DNA of 64,000 nt from Corylus avellana (taxonomy: Eukaryota; Streptophyta; Magnoliopsida; Fagales; Betulaceae): positions 22,853,009 to 22,917,008 of the forward strand of contig NC_081546.1 of the NCBI RefSeq assembly GCF_901000735.1, in the 5' to 3' direction. This document shows positions 33,394 to 46,197 of this stretch, in pieces; the first letter of the stretch is position 1; the number at the start of each line of letters is the position of its first letter. A program made the translations under genes and the position numbers. The notes below the pieces were generated by a model, which was not told the origin of the DNA, did not search any database, and saw only the letters and a program-made list of their open reading frames with translations.

Positions 33394-34997
33394 CAGTGAG
33401 ATCAGTCTAGTGGCCACCACCACAACCATTGGGCAAGTTCCCACCAAACCAACAGCTGTTCTTTTTTTTTTTTTTTTAAGAAAAAAAAAATTATATGTAA
33501 CATATTTTGTTTTTGGAAAAGATTCTTTGTGATTTGTTTCGAAAAGTATGTTAATGTTTGGAGGCCAAGCTCGTAATTGTAGTGACACAAGTAGTTCATG
33601 AAATCAAAGTTTTGTGATGCAACCTGCAAAGGATGCGATGGTATATTGAAAAGAGCATGAAATATATACGTGTTGTCGAATTAGTTAGGAGCGTACAAGT
33701 AAACGGTTATTAATCGCTAGTCCTTAATTGAAAAATTATTTTCATGGGTAGTTGAAAAAAACCGTTATTGCTTAGAGCAGTACAATTTTAGATAGGCGAA
33801 AATGGTTAATAACCGCTAATCACTTATATGTATATATTGTCTGTTAGGAGTGCTTGTAGTTGCTAGAGAATATATTTTCAACGGTGACGGTGATTAAAGA
33901 TGTACTTTAAATAACAATAAAATGGCCAATTATAGGCCAAAATGAAAACCACCAAATGACTGAAAATAAGAGCCAATTATGAGCTAAAATTGTCATGGAT
34001 TTAAACAATACCACAAAAAGCCGAACAAAGAAACGGGCAAACTATGGACCAAAATTTATGCCAACCGTAGGCTTAAATTGAGTTTTAAACAATACCATAA
34101 AGGCCGAAGACATTGGGCCAACAAAGAGCAAAAAATCGGTCTGGGTCAACAAAGGTCTAACAACAGACCAAATAATAATTTGGCCAACAAAAGGCCGAAA
34201 GATGGACAAATTTTAAACTCTGAACACTTATCCTAATCCTACTGCTAGCTAGAACCATTTAGTCCCCAAACCATTTACATATGCCATGAAAAGAGGTTTA
34301 ATGTAGGCCCAAAAAACATAGTTTGTGTCATGTCCTAATAAAAGTTTATGTACCAGAAAATACCTCCGCTAAATAATGGGCTCAGGCTAACAATGTGGAC
34401 ACGCCTAGCCCTATCCAAAAAGGCAAATCCATGGGCCGCAGGAAAATTGCACCTACAATGGAATCCTAGCTAAGCCATCTGGAGATTCTCCGCAAAGGAG
34501 AAAACTCTCGCAACAGAGTGGGGATAGCCGGATAGGAAAACAATTATGTTAGCCCTGGAGATTTATTTATTTATTTTGATAATGAAGCGTTTTGAGAAGA
34601 TTCTTCAAATTTAACAAACTCTCAATTTCATCAATGAACTTTTAATTTGATGCAATGGACTCCTCCATTAATTTTTGCCATTAAACCCTAACAGAAACTA
34701 CTAAAAAGACTAAATTACCCTTTAATTTGTTTAAAATTTTAATTTGAAATTTTATAAAAATGTCAAGAGTATAAATGTCATTTTATCACTTTTAAAGTCT
34801 AAAAATTGACGAAGATGGTACATTGCATCAAATTGACGAAGAGGGTAGTTTTGATATTTGAAAAGTCTTTTTTAAAACGAGTAGTTTCAATATTTTTTTT
34901 TAAACAATTGATAGTTTTTGAAAATAACCTCATCATAAAAAGTTATTTGAAGGAGAGTAACTTTAACTACTCACTTTATCTCTATATTTATTAATTA

Positions 34998-35565
34998 GGG
35001 ACAAATGCAAAATTGGTCTTTTGGTTGGTCTAATTTATAAATCATTCTCTGTGGTTTAAAAAATAATTTATAGGTCTCTAGGGTAGAATAAAATAACATT
35101 TTACTCTCTGAACTCATTTTCCGTTAAATGACTTAAAGAAAACCGTTACATTGCCACATCATACCTAATAAAAATAAGACACGTGTTCATTTTTATTTAT
35201 GCTTTTAAAAAATGACAAATAAACTTTTTCACGTCATTTTGAGGCTCCAACACAAACTCACACAAACTCCACGTCAAATTAAATAAATCTAATATCTTTA
35301 TATCCCTTGTACCGTTGTCGTCTTCATTTTCCCCTATGATTATTTGTCATTTTTTTATAAGCATAAATAAAAACGAACATATGTCTTATTTTTATTGGGT
35401 GTGATGTGGTAAAGTAACAGTTTCTGTTAAGTCATTTAACGTAAAATGAATTCAGGGAGTAAAATATTATTTTGGCTTACCGCAAGGACCTATAAATTAT
35501 TTTTTAAATTACAAAGAATATTTATAAATTAGACCAATTACAAGTACCAATTTTACATTTATTCC
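34998..35565. mobile_element. Mutator-like foldback element, second copy
   Basis: Allele of 22735-23293 at the same site, with the same flanking TATTAATTA. It is slightly longer because of small internal insertions, such as a repeated CACAAACTC, and carries several percent substitutions. Confidence 0.88.
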
Positions 35566-36559
35566 TATTAATTAACACGAACGTACTCTCTGTCATTGAT
35601 ATTGTATTACGTACATGCAACAACTATTTTGTCGGTGCGTACATGCAGAAAAAAACAAATTTAATTTTACTGTTTTTAATAGAAGAGTGATCACATGATA
35701 GCCATGGGAGAGAGAGAGAGAGAGAGATAGAAAATAGGAAGAAACAGAATTTATGAAAAAGACAGCTTAGAGAGGCACAGCCTGCGATAAACAACAATGA
35801 ATAATAATGCAATGCAAGCTTCGTGTGGTCGGCCTCTTCGACTACGCATATGTTTATGAATTGTCGGAATCTCTTGTCTATTTCTACTGCACCCTCTGCT
35901 CTGGCCCCCCTTCCTCTCTTCATCTCCCTCTTCCACAGTGTTCTGTACTATATATATATATATAGTAAACCTCAGAATTCTGAACCAGGCTTTTCAAAGT
36001 TAATTGGCCAGGGCCCATCTTTGGTATCATCTTCATCGAGGCCCAGCCACGACAAGAATCGCTACTCGGCCAAGCCCGATAACATCAAGGCCGGCCAAAC
36101 TTACCAGAAATAATTGGCAGGCTCAGACGAGCACCAAGAGTTATTGGCATTTTGTTAGGAGAAAGAATTGGTGTCAATATTTTTTTCTTCTTCATCTCAT
36201 CTTATAAATCAACCATTTTGTTAAAAGATATCATAGCCAATACTTTTTTATTGATTTAGGCATGCCCATTAGATTGACCCTAGCTGGACTACCGGAGGAG
36301 GGTGACTTTTTCTAATTGGTCACTTTAATTCCTCTTTGTTCTTCATCTTGCATCCATTATAGATCCGGAGCTCGGTGTTTGATCAACTTATATCTTTGGT
36401 TCATATAAAAGCCCCAAAATACTATATACATACTAGAAATTATAATAATAATAATAATAACTAAAAAGAAAAAAGAAAAAGAAAGAGTATGTTACGTACT
36501 TACATATAATTTATGAACTAGCGGGCCTCAATTTTCTTTTCATTTATTTTTAAGTGGCA

Positions 36560-36715
36560 AAATGGTTTTTTTTTTTGTAATTTTTTTGCAAAATGGGCCC
36601 CAAAATGGGCATTTTTTTTGTTTTTTTTTTGTAATTTTTTTGCAAAATGGGCCCCAAAATGGGCATTTTTTTTCTTTGCAACATGACCATTTTTTTGGGC
36701 AAAATGGGCATTGAG
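36560..36715. repeat. Expanded ~54-bp minisatellite
   Basis: GCAAAATGGGCCCCAAAATG recurs at 36588 and 36642 (period 54), separated by poly-T, with a degenerate further unit. The equivalent site at about 24290-24345 has only one unit, so this is a length difference between copies. Confidence 0.8.
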
Positions 36716-37853
36716 TTATACTAATTTTCTTTGTCAAATTAATAATAAAAATTAAATTAACAGTTGGAGCATATCATTTATAGTGCTAATCAATTGCAGA
36801 GGCCAATGTCCTGCACCAGTTGCATGTAGTGAATTGCTGGATCTTATTGTAACATAATATGGAAAACATGCAACTATAAGGTGAGGAAACATTTGACAGG
36901 AATTCAAGCTGGAAATGCGTAATGTCGCAAGAACATACAGACAAATGACATTCATTTTCCTTTCCAAGTTACTTTGGATGTAAATCTGTCTAGATCTTCA
37001 TGTTTTATGACGTACATTAAAGAGATAAATTAATGCATTTGAGAAAATATATTCAGCATAGTGGCAAGGTGATTTAAACATGCAGTACCATAATTTGGAA
37101 CCGACAGAATCTTGAATGGCTTGATTAGCTGAATTTATATATGTTGTCGAAATGCATTAACAAAGGAAGAAAACATGGAAAATAAAAGGGGGTTGTTAAT
37201 GAACTCAAAAAGAGTAGCAAAAAGAAAACATGGTAGTAGAAATAAGAGTCAAGCTCTTATTCTTATAGTACGATTGCATGGAGTGCCAACTGTTATTATG
37301 TCGGATAGTAACCATTGATTTACTTCGAGATTTTGGTAAAGTTTGCAAAATGAGACAGGGTTTTAAATGAAATTCAGTAATGCATTCCGCCCACAAATTG
37401 ACCACCAGTCAGAGAATACTATTGAGATACTTGAAGATATGTTGCGGGCATGCGTTTTGGATTTTTCAATGGGAGTTGAATACAATATATTTTGCTGATT
37501 GAGTTTGCCAACAACCTCATTGTCTTCTTTTGTATTTATTTCCTAAGACTAACCCTTGATTGTATGCATTGTGTTTTGGATTGGGATGAATGGTTTTGAA
37601 AAGAAAAGTGTGTTCATATATACTATGGTTTTCAAACAAAAGCTTTATTTTATTTATTTATTTATTTTTATAAACTTTTCATCACACGATTCACACTCAT
37701 GTTCAAGCACCGTTTTAAACTCACACACAAACCGTTATTTGGTTATATTGTGTTGATATATATATATATGCTTAATTATGGTAACCAAGGGAAAAAAAAA
37801 AAAAAAAAAAAAATCTCGATGATTTTGTATCAAGATTAATTATAACCTTGACA

Positions 37854-37958
37854 GTTCTCAATGGGTAACTCAATCGACTGGAAACCACACTTCATGAAAG
37901 AGGTCACTAGTTCAAATTCTCACTCTTCTTTTTTGTGTGCACATGTCAAAATATATAT
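37854..37958 (+). mobile_element. tRNA-derived SINE, second copy of same insertion
   Basis: Allele of 25485-25589, same length, same 15-bp duplication (37839-37853 and 37959-37973). Confidence 0.9.
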
Positions 37959-40518
37959 ATTATAACCTTGACACCTATGTTGTAACCCATGGTTAGACAA
38001 ATTTAATTACAACCATGGGTTTAACCCATAGATCATAATCAAATCCTGAACAGAATTCTCTCAAGTTCAAATGAACTGGATAATATTCAGTTAGTTATAG
38101 TTGATGAGTATTTTTGTCTTTTCACTTTTTGAGTGAATAAAAATATATATTTACTATAACTAACTGGATATAATTATGTTCAAATGAAATGGGGAGATCC
38201 TAATTCAAAAGACACAGTGCAATGCAAAAAAACGAGTAAACCAAAAGGGCAGAAATCTGAGATGAAGTTAAGCTCATTTTTCCACACGTTTTAGGCAGAG
38301 AGTTGACTAACTTTTAGATATGTTATTGTTGCATTTGACTCTTCCCTCAAAAACAAGTATAATAATAATAATAATAATATCTTATTCCAATTGCGTGAGA
38401 GGGAAAACAAAGAAGGAAGAAGGATGAAAGTGAGAATTCTTGTACGTACGTTTGTCTGTCTCTCTCCAAATCCGAGTATGTCTGATATGATATCTGGTGC
38501 AGACGCTGAGAGGATACGTAGACACACTGAAACAAGCAAAAGTTTGTAAGAGAGAATGCCGAGGAATTAAAACATCTTTTCATATTTCATTTTAATCCAT
38601 TTCATGTTAACCATTTTGCTGTTCCCGGCGTACAATAAGTCGGCTCTCTCTCTCTCTCTCTTCATTTTCCAACAAAACGTACGTCACTCATCACATTCAC
38701 AGCAACAACTCAACGAAGATGTACGTATGTCGAAATAGAAGCCAAAATACAATGAAACATTTTTCTTAAGATATATATATATATATATATTTTAAAATTT
38801 ATCATTGAATCTGCCAAACCCACATGTAGATCTTATAAATTTAATGGTGTATTCGTATTAACATTTGGTAGTACTCATATTTTCCTACAAATTTACTAAA
38901 TTAACAATTTGATTGTTAGGTCCACCATTACCTTATGTAGAGATAATATAATTAGTCCACAACTTTAATGATTTATTTGTAAAATAAGATGAGCCAAATA
39001 TAGAGAAAATATCGACTCGTAACATTTATCTTATTTAATTGGATAAAAATATTATACTATTAATTAATTAATTGGACGGTAGATTGATGAAGAGTATATA
39101 TATATAATTTAAAAATCTAAGAACTAAATTTGATTTTTTCCACTTTTTAAAATAACTTTGAAAAGTTCAATAAATAGTAACTTAACAAAAGCATGATTCA
39201 ATATAAATTGAGGTTTAAGGTAAAAAGTTAAAATGAGATGTTTTTTAATTTTAATATTATTATAATAATTTTTTATATTAAAATAATTATTCTCGCTTTT
39301 TAAGATTCAAGATTACTAGTAAAATTTTTGTATTCAAGTTTTGTTAATATATTATTCTTGATAAATTATATGATTAATCCATTTACTCTTCATTCTTGTT
39401 CAATCAATGATAAATAGGATTTTATTAATTTTGAGCATTCCCTGTATTTTGGCTATATTCTAACTATAAAGAATAAGTCTAGCTGGTGAGGGTTTGTTTA
39501 GGTTTTAGATTTCAAAAAATACGATTTAAAAATAGCAATTTTAAAATATGCGAGATTTTTTTTTTTTTTTTAAAAAAAAATGCAATTAAGCATTTGGGAA
39601 ATCATAGTTTAACTTTTAAAATCGTAATTTAGCTTTTAAAATTGTGCGTTTTAAAAAAATCACCTCATTAGCTGCAATTTGAAAATACAGATTTTCTATG
39701 TTTTTAAATTGCAATTTTTTAAAAACAGAATCCCAAATAATCATTTTTTTATTTTTTTTATTTGGTTTAAAATCGTACTTTTTGTCTATGAAAACATGCC
39801 AAACGCACCCTAATTCAGCACTCAACATATTCTAATAGTCTAGGAATGTCTTTGGATACCCATACCTCAATCATAAATTTGACAACCCCAACTGAAACTA
39901 CTCAAAGAACTTTAGCTTGATTCAGCTTTTTTTAAAACATATTATTTTAAAAGTTAAACTGTAATTTTAAAGGTCAAACTCTAATTTTTTTAAACTCTCA
40001 ATTGCATTTTAAAAAAAATAAAATAAAATAAATTATATTTTCAAATTACACATTTTAAAGTTATTTTTAAATCACACTTTTTAAATTGGAAATAGAAGTA
40101 GGACTTTTAATCAATTTCAAAACTACTCAAGAGACTGAAAATGTGTACGAAAGCCAGCTACTAGCTTCAGTGGTTGGTATGGAATTTAATGGTTTGCTCA
40201 AATTTTCTTAAGTGATTTAAGGCCCTAAATAAACATGTCTGATGGCTCCAGTTCTTCGTACACAATGAAATCAGAAGACTATATATATATATATATATAT
40301 ACACTTCCATTAAAGTTCAAACACAAAAAATATCCTTAGGGATCCGAAAAAAGATTCTTCTCATTTTAAATGAAATCGAGAACGATTTTTTTTTTTTTTT
40401 TTTTTAATTTTTTAATTTTAAATGAAGTTGAGAATAATTTATTTCAAGTTTAGAGAATTCAATATTATTGCATCTAAGAGTATAAATTAATGATATCACC
40501 CGATAAACATGTTAGCAT

Positions 40519-41072
40519 TAGGGGTGGGCAGATTAACTGATTACTGATTACCGACCGATTACCGATTTTAACCGAACCGATATTAACCGTAACCAATAGT
40601 TATCGGTCGGTAATCAGTTAAAAATTTTATACCAATAAGCTTATCGGTCGGTTAAAATTTTTTTATCGAAAGACCGATATGACCGATAAGCTATTTTAAT
40701 TTTTAATTTTTTAGAATTTTATATTTATTATTGTAGTGGATCAAAAAAAAAAAAGCTTCAATAAGGTATTTTAGCCAAAAATATACTATAAAATAACTAA
40801 TTTTTAATAAGCTATTTTAGGCTTTAGCCCAACAAAACGTATTTGGACCTCCAAAACAATTAATTTTTGGCCCAATTAGCAACCAATAAAAAGCCCACAA
40901 AAACCCAAACCGATTTAACCGATCAGTTAACCGATTACCGATATGACCGATAATTTTCAGTTAAAACTTCTTATCAGTCGATAATCGGTTAGGATTTGGT
41001 TAACCGATAGCTTATTAGTTAACCGACCGATAAGCCCATTAACCGGTCCTAACCGACCGATACCCAACCCTA
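40519..41072. mobile_element. hAT-type element, second copy
   Basis: Allele of 28151-28704, identical in length, with GTTAGCAT at 40511-40518 and 41073-41080. Confidence 0.9.
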
Positions 41073-41606
41073 GTTAGCATGCCATTCATAAATTTAAATG
41101 ATATAACATCTTTTACATCCTTCAATACAATAATTTTAAATTTTGACCATAATATTGATCAAGATCTTCTATAATTTAAAAACTAAATTATAGATTCTTA
41201 AATTACGGAATTTAGAGAATTTCTTTACATCAAAACATTTGAAAAAAGCCACCTAATAAAAAAGGGGCATGTTCTAGTTAATAATTGAGCATATTTTTAC
41301 TCTCTATGTGATAAAAAAGTTTTGAGTTAAAAATTGTATTTTGATTGTCTTTGCAAAAATAAAGAAAAAACCTTTTGGAAGGAAATTATTTTTATCTTTC
41401 TTAATAACATGCAAATTTTTAAATATGTAGCATTTTTCAAGGGTTTTGAGGTAAAGAAACGGCTTAAATTTCGTAATTTGATAATGTACATTATTTTTTG
41501 AAGTTGTAGAAAATTCAGGATGAGGATCCACTCAAATTTCTTTCAAATTTGAAATTCTCTTATTATTAAATCATAGCCATACTTTACATCTAAAAATCTA
41601 CAACGT

Positions 41607-42418
41607 GGGAATAGGATCCTCTCCATTTCATTTGAAATTGAGAGTATCCATTTTGTGAAAAATGATAGGTAATATTGTAAATATTATCCTTCAATTTTAA
41701 TGTTTAGACAATATTACCCCTCATTTAATGGATAATCGATCTTTTTTTTTTTTTTTGGGGGGGGGGAGGGATTTTTTCATCTTCATTCCATAAGAAGAGA
41801 TCCAAAGCACAATTCTCTTATAGAGAAACATAGCCAAAGCTATGAAAAGTACAATATCGTAGATACACTGAAAATCTAATAATAAAAAACGTATCTACCT
41901 TCTCCGATCTAACACATGTGCACACTTCATTTAAGGGGTAGATATGTTGTGGGCAGATCTGCTCTGGGCAGACTAGGTTTGAATACATGGATAGGTCTTA
42001 CCCCTAAATAAACAAACATTATTGACCCGGCCGTGAGAAAAACCCCTCACACCAAAACTATCATTCCTCAGCTCAAAGGCTAGGATAACACAACAAAACA
42101 AAAACAAAACAAAGAAAACTAGCATAATTGGCGAGATCCAGCAAGAAAATGACAGAGGAAAACCGGCCCGTGAGGCTCACACACGATCCACACTCGGGCT
42201 TGCATGAACCACATCCGGCGCGTGCCAAAAAAGGAGAAAAAATTTTGTGTCTATAGGGCACAGTGGCACCTAGGAGAAGCATGTAGTGGTGCATTTGGGC
42301 TTGGGCCAGCGGCAAAGGGTAGATCGGCAACACAAAGAGCCGATCTAAGTATCCTAGCAAAATATATCGACAAATGGATACTCTCCATTTCACATGAAAT
42401 GGAGAGGATCCTATTCCC
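41607..42418. mobile_element. TIR element split by a retroposon
   Basis: Inverted ends GGGAATAGGATCCTCTCC at 41607 and its inverse at 42401-42418; the arms continue ATTTCA(T/C)(T/A)TGAAAT(T/G)GAGAGTATCC. Between them, from the poly-T at 41742-41756 to about 42365, lies a minus-strand LINE-like insert. No clear outer target duplication. Confidence 0.6.
41742..42365 (-). mobile_element. LINE-like retroposon fragment, minus strand
   Basis: Read on the minus strand it ends in a poly-C/poly-A tail (T15 then G10 on the plus strand). It shares the phrase CCTAGCCTTTGAGCTGAGG with the neighbouring retroposon's CCTTTGAGTTGTGG region, suggesting one family. No reverse transcriptase motif is present; frames such as 42073-42441 lack recognisable domains. 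The left-hand haplotype contig stops in the poly-T, so I cannot tell whether this insertion is shared. Confidence 0.5.
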
Positions 42419-42426
42419 ATAAGGTA

Positions 42427-42539
42427 CCAATTGTCACACAAAATAAATGCTAAAGTTAATGAAATTTTAATGCTTCAATGAACTAGAAAGAGAACATAAA
42501 TCTTCATTAACTTTAGCATTTACTTTATGTGACAATTGG
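42427..42539. mobile_element. 113-bp hairpin element
   Basis: Near-perfect ~38-bp inverted repeats: CCAATTGTCACACAAAATAA at the left and, inverted from the right, CCAATTGTCACATAAAGTAA, both continuing into ATGCTAAAGTTAATGAA, with a short loop. A fold-back this tight is typical of a small MITE. It is also the shape of a precursor for small RNAs, but nothing shows expression. Confidence 0.7.
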
Positions 42540-42551
42540 CACATTGTTCAT

Positions 42552-43723
42552 AGTTTTTTTTTTTAGAAAAACATAACATTTCATTCAATAATACCACGAA
42601 CATAAAGCTCTTACATCATAGAACAAAGCTCTGAAGCAACCATATCATAAAACTATAAGATTACCAAGTTTAGTACAAGATTTGAGACCAATCCGCTAAC
42701 CCATGACTAAAATCAGATTTAATACTAGATCTGTGACAGACAGACTCAATCAAATGCATGGATAGCAATTATTCCTCGACCCTGAGAGCGGAAAGACTCT
42801 CATGCCGACACTCTTCCTCCTCAACCTGAAGGCCAGGATAATTATCACATCCACAACTCAAAGGCCTGGACCAAAACTAATTAATCCAAAGGCGACATAA
42901 AACGAGTGAGAGGGGAAAGAGCCTTAGTACAAACTGAACAAAACATGGAAATTAAACATTACAGGGAAAAAACACACTCCAAAACACAAATACATCTTAA
43001 AGAAGCAACTGAATAGGAAAATAAAACAAGAAAAAAAACAGCGCACTCCGATCACGCACACGTCGGGAACCGAAAACCGAAGGGGCGTTGGAAGCTCATC
43101 GCGGTGTGGACGCGTCGAAAGGCCCAACAGTGAACGGTGGGCGGCGAACAGGCGCAGAGAAGACTAGCAAAACAAGATTTGAAAACAACCACAAACAAGA
43201 AAAAAAAAAAAACAAAAAAACAACAACAACAAGGAGCCACCAAAACAGGGAAAAAACAGGGAAAATGAGCACAAAGTGAGAAGACGGTAGCCGGAAGAGA
43301 GCCGAACCCGTGCAGGCCGAAAACTGCCGTGTAAGGGGCGTGGGAGCTCGACGGTGGGGACGCATGAAAGAAAACCCTAACAGCGGGCAGCGACATAGGT
43401 CAGCGGTGACCACAGACAAAATCCGAACCCATAAAGAGCCAAAACAAAGCCAAGGAGCCCGCTGCAGAAAATGAAGGCGGGGGAAGAAAAGCAGTAGGGA
43501 ATGGGAAAAAACAGAGAAAAATGGAGGGGGAAAGGAGCGACAAGGAGGGGAAGGGAGGAGGCACCGGGGCTAGGGCATCAGATAAATAGCTAGTTCCAGA
43601 GCGAGGAGGACGAGGGGAGGAGGGAGGCTGCCAACTGGCCAACTCTCCTCCCTTATGTGGCTGAAGGGTTTCGCTTTTCTCTCTAGCGGCTAGAGAGAAA
43701 AGAGACGGCTAGGGTTTATGAAT
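42552..43723 (-). mobile_element. LINE-like retroposon, 1.17 kb, 12-bp duplication
   Basis: CACATTGTTCAT flanks it on both sides (42540-42551 and 43724-43735). On the minus strand it starts in a C-rich leader (AAACCCTAGCCG..., 43723) and ends GAATGAAATGTTATG plus a poly-A tail near 42555. The 5' half (43000-43650) is much richer in G+C than the surroundings. Minus-strand frames (43400-43642, 43052-43396) are Pro/Ser-rich or Phe-rich without domains, so it is a non-autonomous or decayed copy of a non-LTR element. Confidence 0.75.
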
Positions 43724-44532
43724 CACATTGTTCATTGTTAGATGTAAAGCATGGCTATAATTTAATAATAAAAGAATTTCAAATTTAGAAGAAATTTGAG
43801 GGAATCCTAATCTTGAAAATTCACCTGAAATGAAGAATAAGAAGAAGATAATTACTTTCATTAAAGCCCAAAAGTCCCTAGTACTAATAAAGAATAACCT
43901 TCACAAGGGAACATGATCATCTGATTCATCTCCAGTCTATTTTGAACTGGAAAATATCCAGTTAATTGTCATGATCTCTTTAAAGAGATTTTGAAGCCAT
44001 AAGTGAGATATTTGTCACATTAATAAAAATATAATAATAAAATATTATATATATAATAAAAAATTAAGAGGTGGCTTGCCACCCCAGACCTGCCCTTAGG
44101 GTGGCTGAAGTCACCCCCAAGTGCCAAATCTTTTTCTTTTTTTTTTTGGCCTTTGGTAGTGGCTTCTGACCTTAATCTTCAAGGGCTTAAGCCACCCCCA
44201 GGCCTATTCCTCCAGTTTGTGCCACCCCATGGCCTTTGGTGGCTGACCACCCCAACTCTAACTTAGGGTGGTTTGTCACACTTTAATTTTTTTTAATTAT
44301 TTTTAAAATATATAATATTTTTTTTATTTAATGAAACATGTCTCTATTTATGGCTTCCAGAGATCTCTCGATCATTAACTCGATATCCTCCAAGGCAAAA
44401 TGGACACAGAATCCGCATCCTGCTCACAAGCTGCAAGTGTACACTCTTCAATCAAAGGTTGGACAAAGCCAATTGATTAGATATTACACTAGAATTAAAG
44501 ACTTGGACGTAACATTCGACTATCCCATCTAT

Positions 44533-44645
44533 AAGGGGTAGCTCAATTACCTGAGGGTCGCTTCTCATAAAAGGAAGATTACTAGTTCGAATGTTTCTTC
44601 ATTTTTTTCTATTTTTATACAGACATATCAAAAAATAAAATAAAA
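44533..44645 (+). mobile_element. tRNA-derived SINE
   Basis: AGGGGTAGCTCAATTACCTG (box A-like) and CTAGTTCGAATG (box B-like), then a T-rich stretch, CAGACATATC and an A-rich tail. Same family as 25485-25589. Target duplication not found. Confidence 0.7.
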
Positions 44646-45435
44646 AATAAAGCATTTGCCGATCCAACTGACATCATGGGCCTGGAAGGGATCGAAAAAT
44701 GATCCCTATATACAAACATCAACTATCGATTGAGAGTGTGGAAGCCAACAATATCTTCTTGAGTAGTTTGTGTTTCTTTAGCTTGTAATTCAAATAAGAG
44801 CCTCTAATCCCTTATAGTAGAGGTACATTCAAAAAACCTCTTTGGAACCATTATGCCATATTGTTGATTATGATAAAAGACAGTCATCCGTAATTGTTTT
44901 AGGTTGTCGGAGTTTGACTTAAAAATAATCAAGTAGGAATGATTCAAGTTGATTAAATGATTAGATTTATCTCTTTCTAACAGCTTAAACTTTTAGGATA
45001 ACTTGTAATTTAACTGTAACAATGTTATTATAAAATTATTGTTTAATGAACAAAGTACACATTTTCTTAGCTGAAAAAACAAGGGTTGCTCTTAAAGCTA
45101 TGAAGGCTTCGACCATTACATACCATTGTGATGGCCACGTTTAGATGTTTTCAAAACAACTAAAATTATTAAACAACTATTTATTATAAAAGTTTATATT
45201 AATAGAAAATAGTGGATTTATTTATTTAATTAATATATTATGTTAAATTACTATTTCTTACAAAATTTTAAGCCGATAAAAAGTAGAAAAATAATAATAA
45301 TTAATTAATTTTTTAACATAAATTGTAGACTTTCATTAATATTATTTTGTTTTCCTTTCATTTTGCCCTTCAAATAACAGATAATTAAGCTTTAGCTAGA
45401 ATGATGTAAAGTATGTCTTGTTTTATGTTATTAGT

Positions 45436-45525
45436 TTAAATGAAGCAGATGTTACTATTTCGAATCTCTGTCTAATTTTTTTCTTCTTATGCGGATATGT
45501 AAAAGAAAATAATAATAAAATAAAA
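45436..45525 (+). mobile_element. 5'-truncated SINE fragment
   Basis: AAATGAAGCAGATGTTACTA, then box B-like TTTCGAATCTC, T-rich text, GCGGATATGT and (AATA)n. Box A is missing. Confidence 0.55.
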
Positions 45526-45848
45526 TAATAATAATAATTATTATTATAAAACTTATTGCATTTAAATCCGTCGGTATATTTTATTTTCAATAGTGCACAT
45601 AGACCCCATTTTCAGCAAGTTCCAGCTTGTTCTTCTATTAAAAATATGTTTCACAGTTTGTGCCGCTATATTTATAGAATGCAACACATTCGGATATGTA
45701 ACAAAAAGAGCAAAACATGTCAAATTACCCAAATTCCTAGTCGCCTCATGTCAATGTCTTTCACATCTAATTTCCATTTCAAATCTCTCGTTTCAACATC
45801 AATCTCTCACATCTACTTCCAACATTTCAGATCCCTTCAGTCGAGGAC

Positions 45849-45885
<37 letters not shown>

Positions 45886-46197
45886 GTTTCTCTTAAATGT
45901 TTGTTTTCATTGATTCAGCAACCAACATGGTCCATATGCATTTTAAGGCAACCTTAATTTCACACCACCATCCTACCATTGCACACCCATGAAATTTTAC
46001 ATCATAAATAATATATAGATGAAAAAAAAAAAAAAAAGTTCCATTTTCCAATAAGATTACAACATCAATCCCAGCTCAACCGATGATCTTCTTCCACAAA
46101 CAGCAATCTGATAAGCCCCTACCATTGCCTATTACCAACACTTATATAGATATAGATATAGATATAGATATATATATTAAACTATGCGTTGATTGGT

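Larger units (their letters stand above)
33394..41756. repeat. Second copy of ~8.3-kb duplicated block
   Basis: This begins immediately after the gap 33294-33393 at the base equivalent to 21109 and runs without a break past the poly-T where the first copy stops. It continues into a G-run and unique sequence leading to WOX1. Notable local differences are a longer tandem repeat at 36560-36715, a shorter (TA)n near 38771, and a 21-bp segment near 22290 that is missing here. No protein-coding gene is recognised in either copy. Confidence 0.93.
43736..46197. other. Spacer downstream of WOX1 with SINEs and a GC-rich core
   Basis: No gene recognised. It contains a GGTGGC/GCCACC-rich core at 44066-44283 between AT-rich arms that are loosely inverted, two SINE traces (listed), a (TC)n tract at about 45846-45883 and a (TATAGA)n tract at about 46140-46180. 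Frames at 45556-45957 are Ser/His-rich without a domain. Confidence 0.45.

Noticed and set aside
36560..36715. Repeat array resembling CRISPR spacing
   Set aside because: Only two or three units with poly-T between them, in a plant nuclear context; it is a minisatellite.
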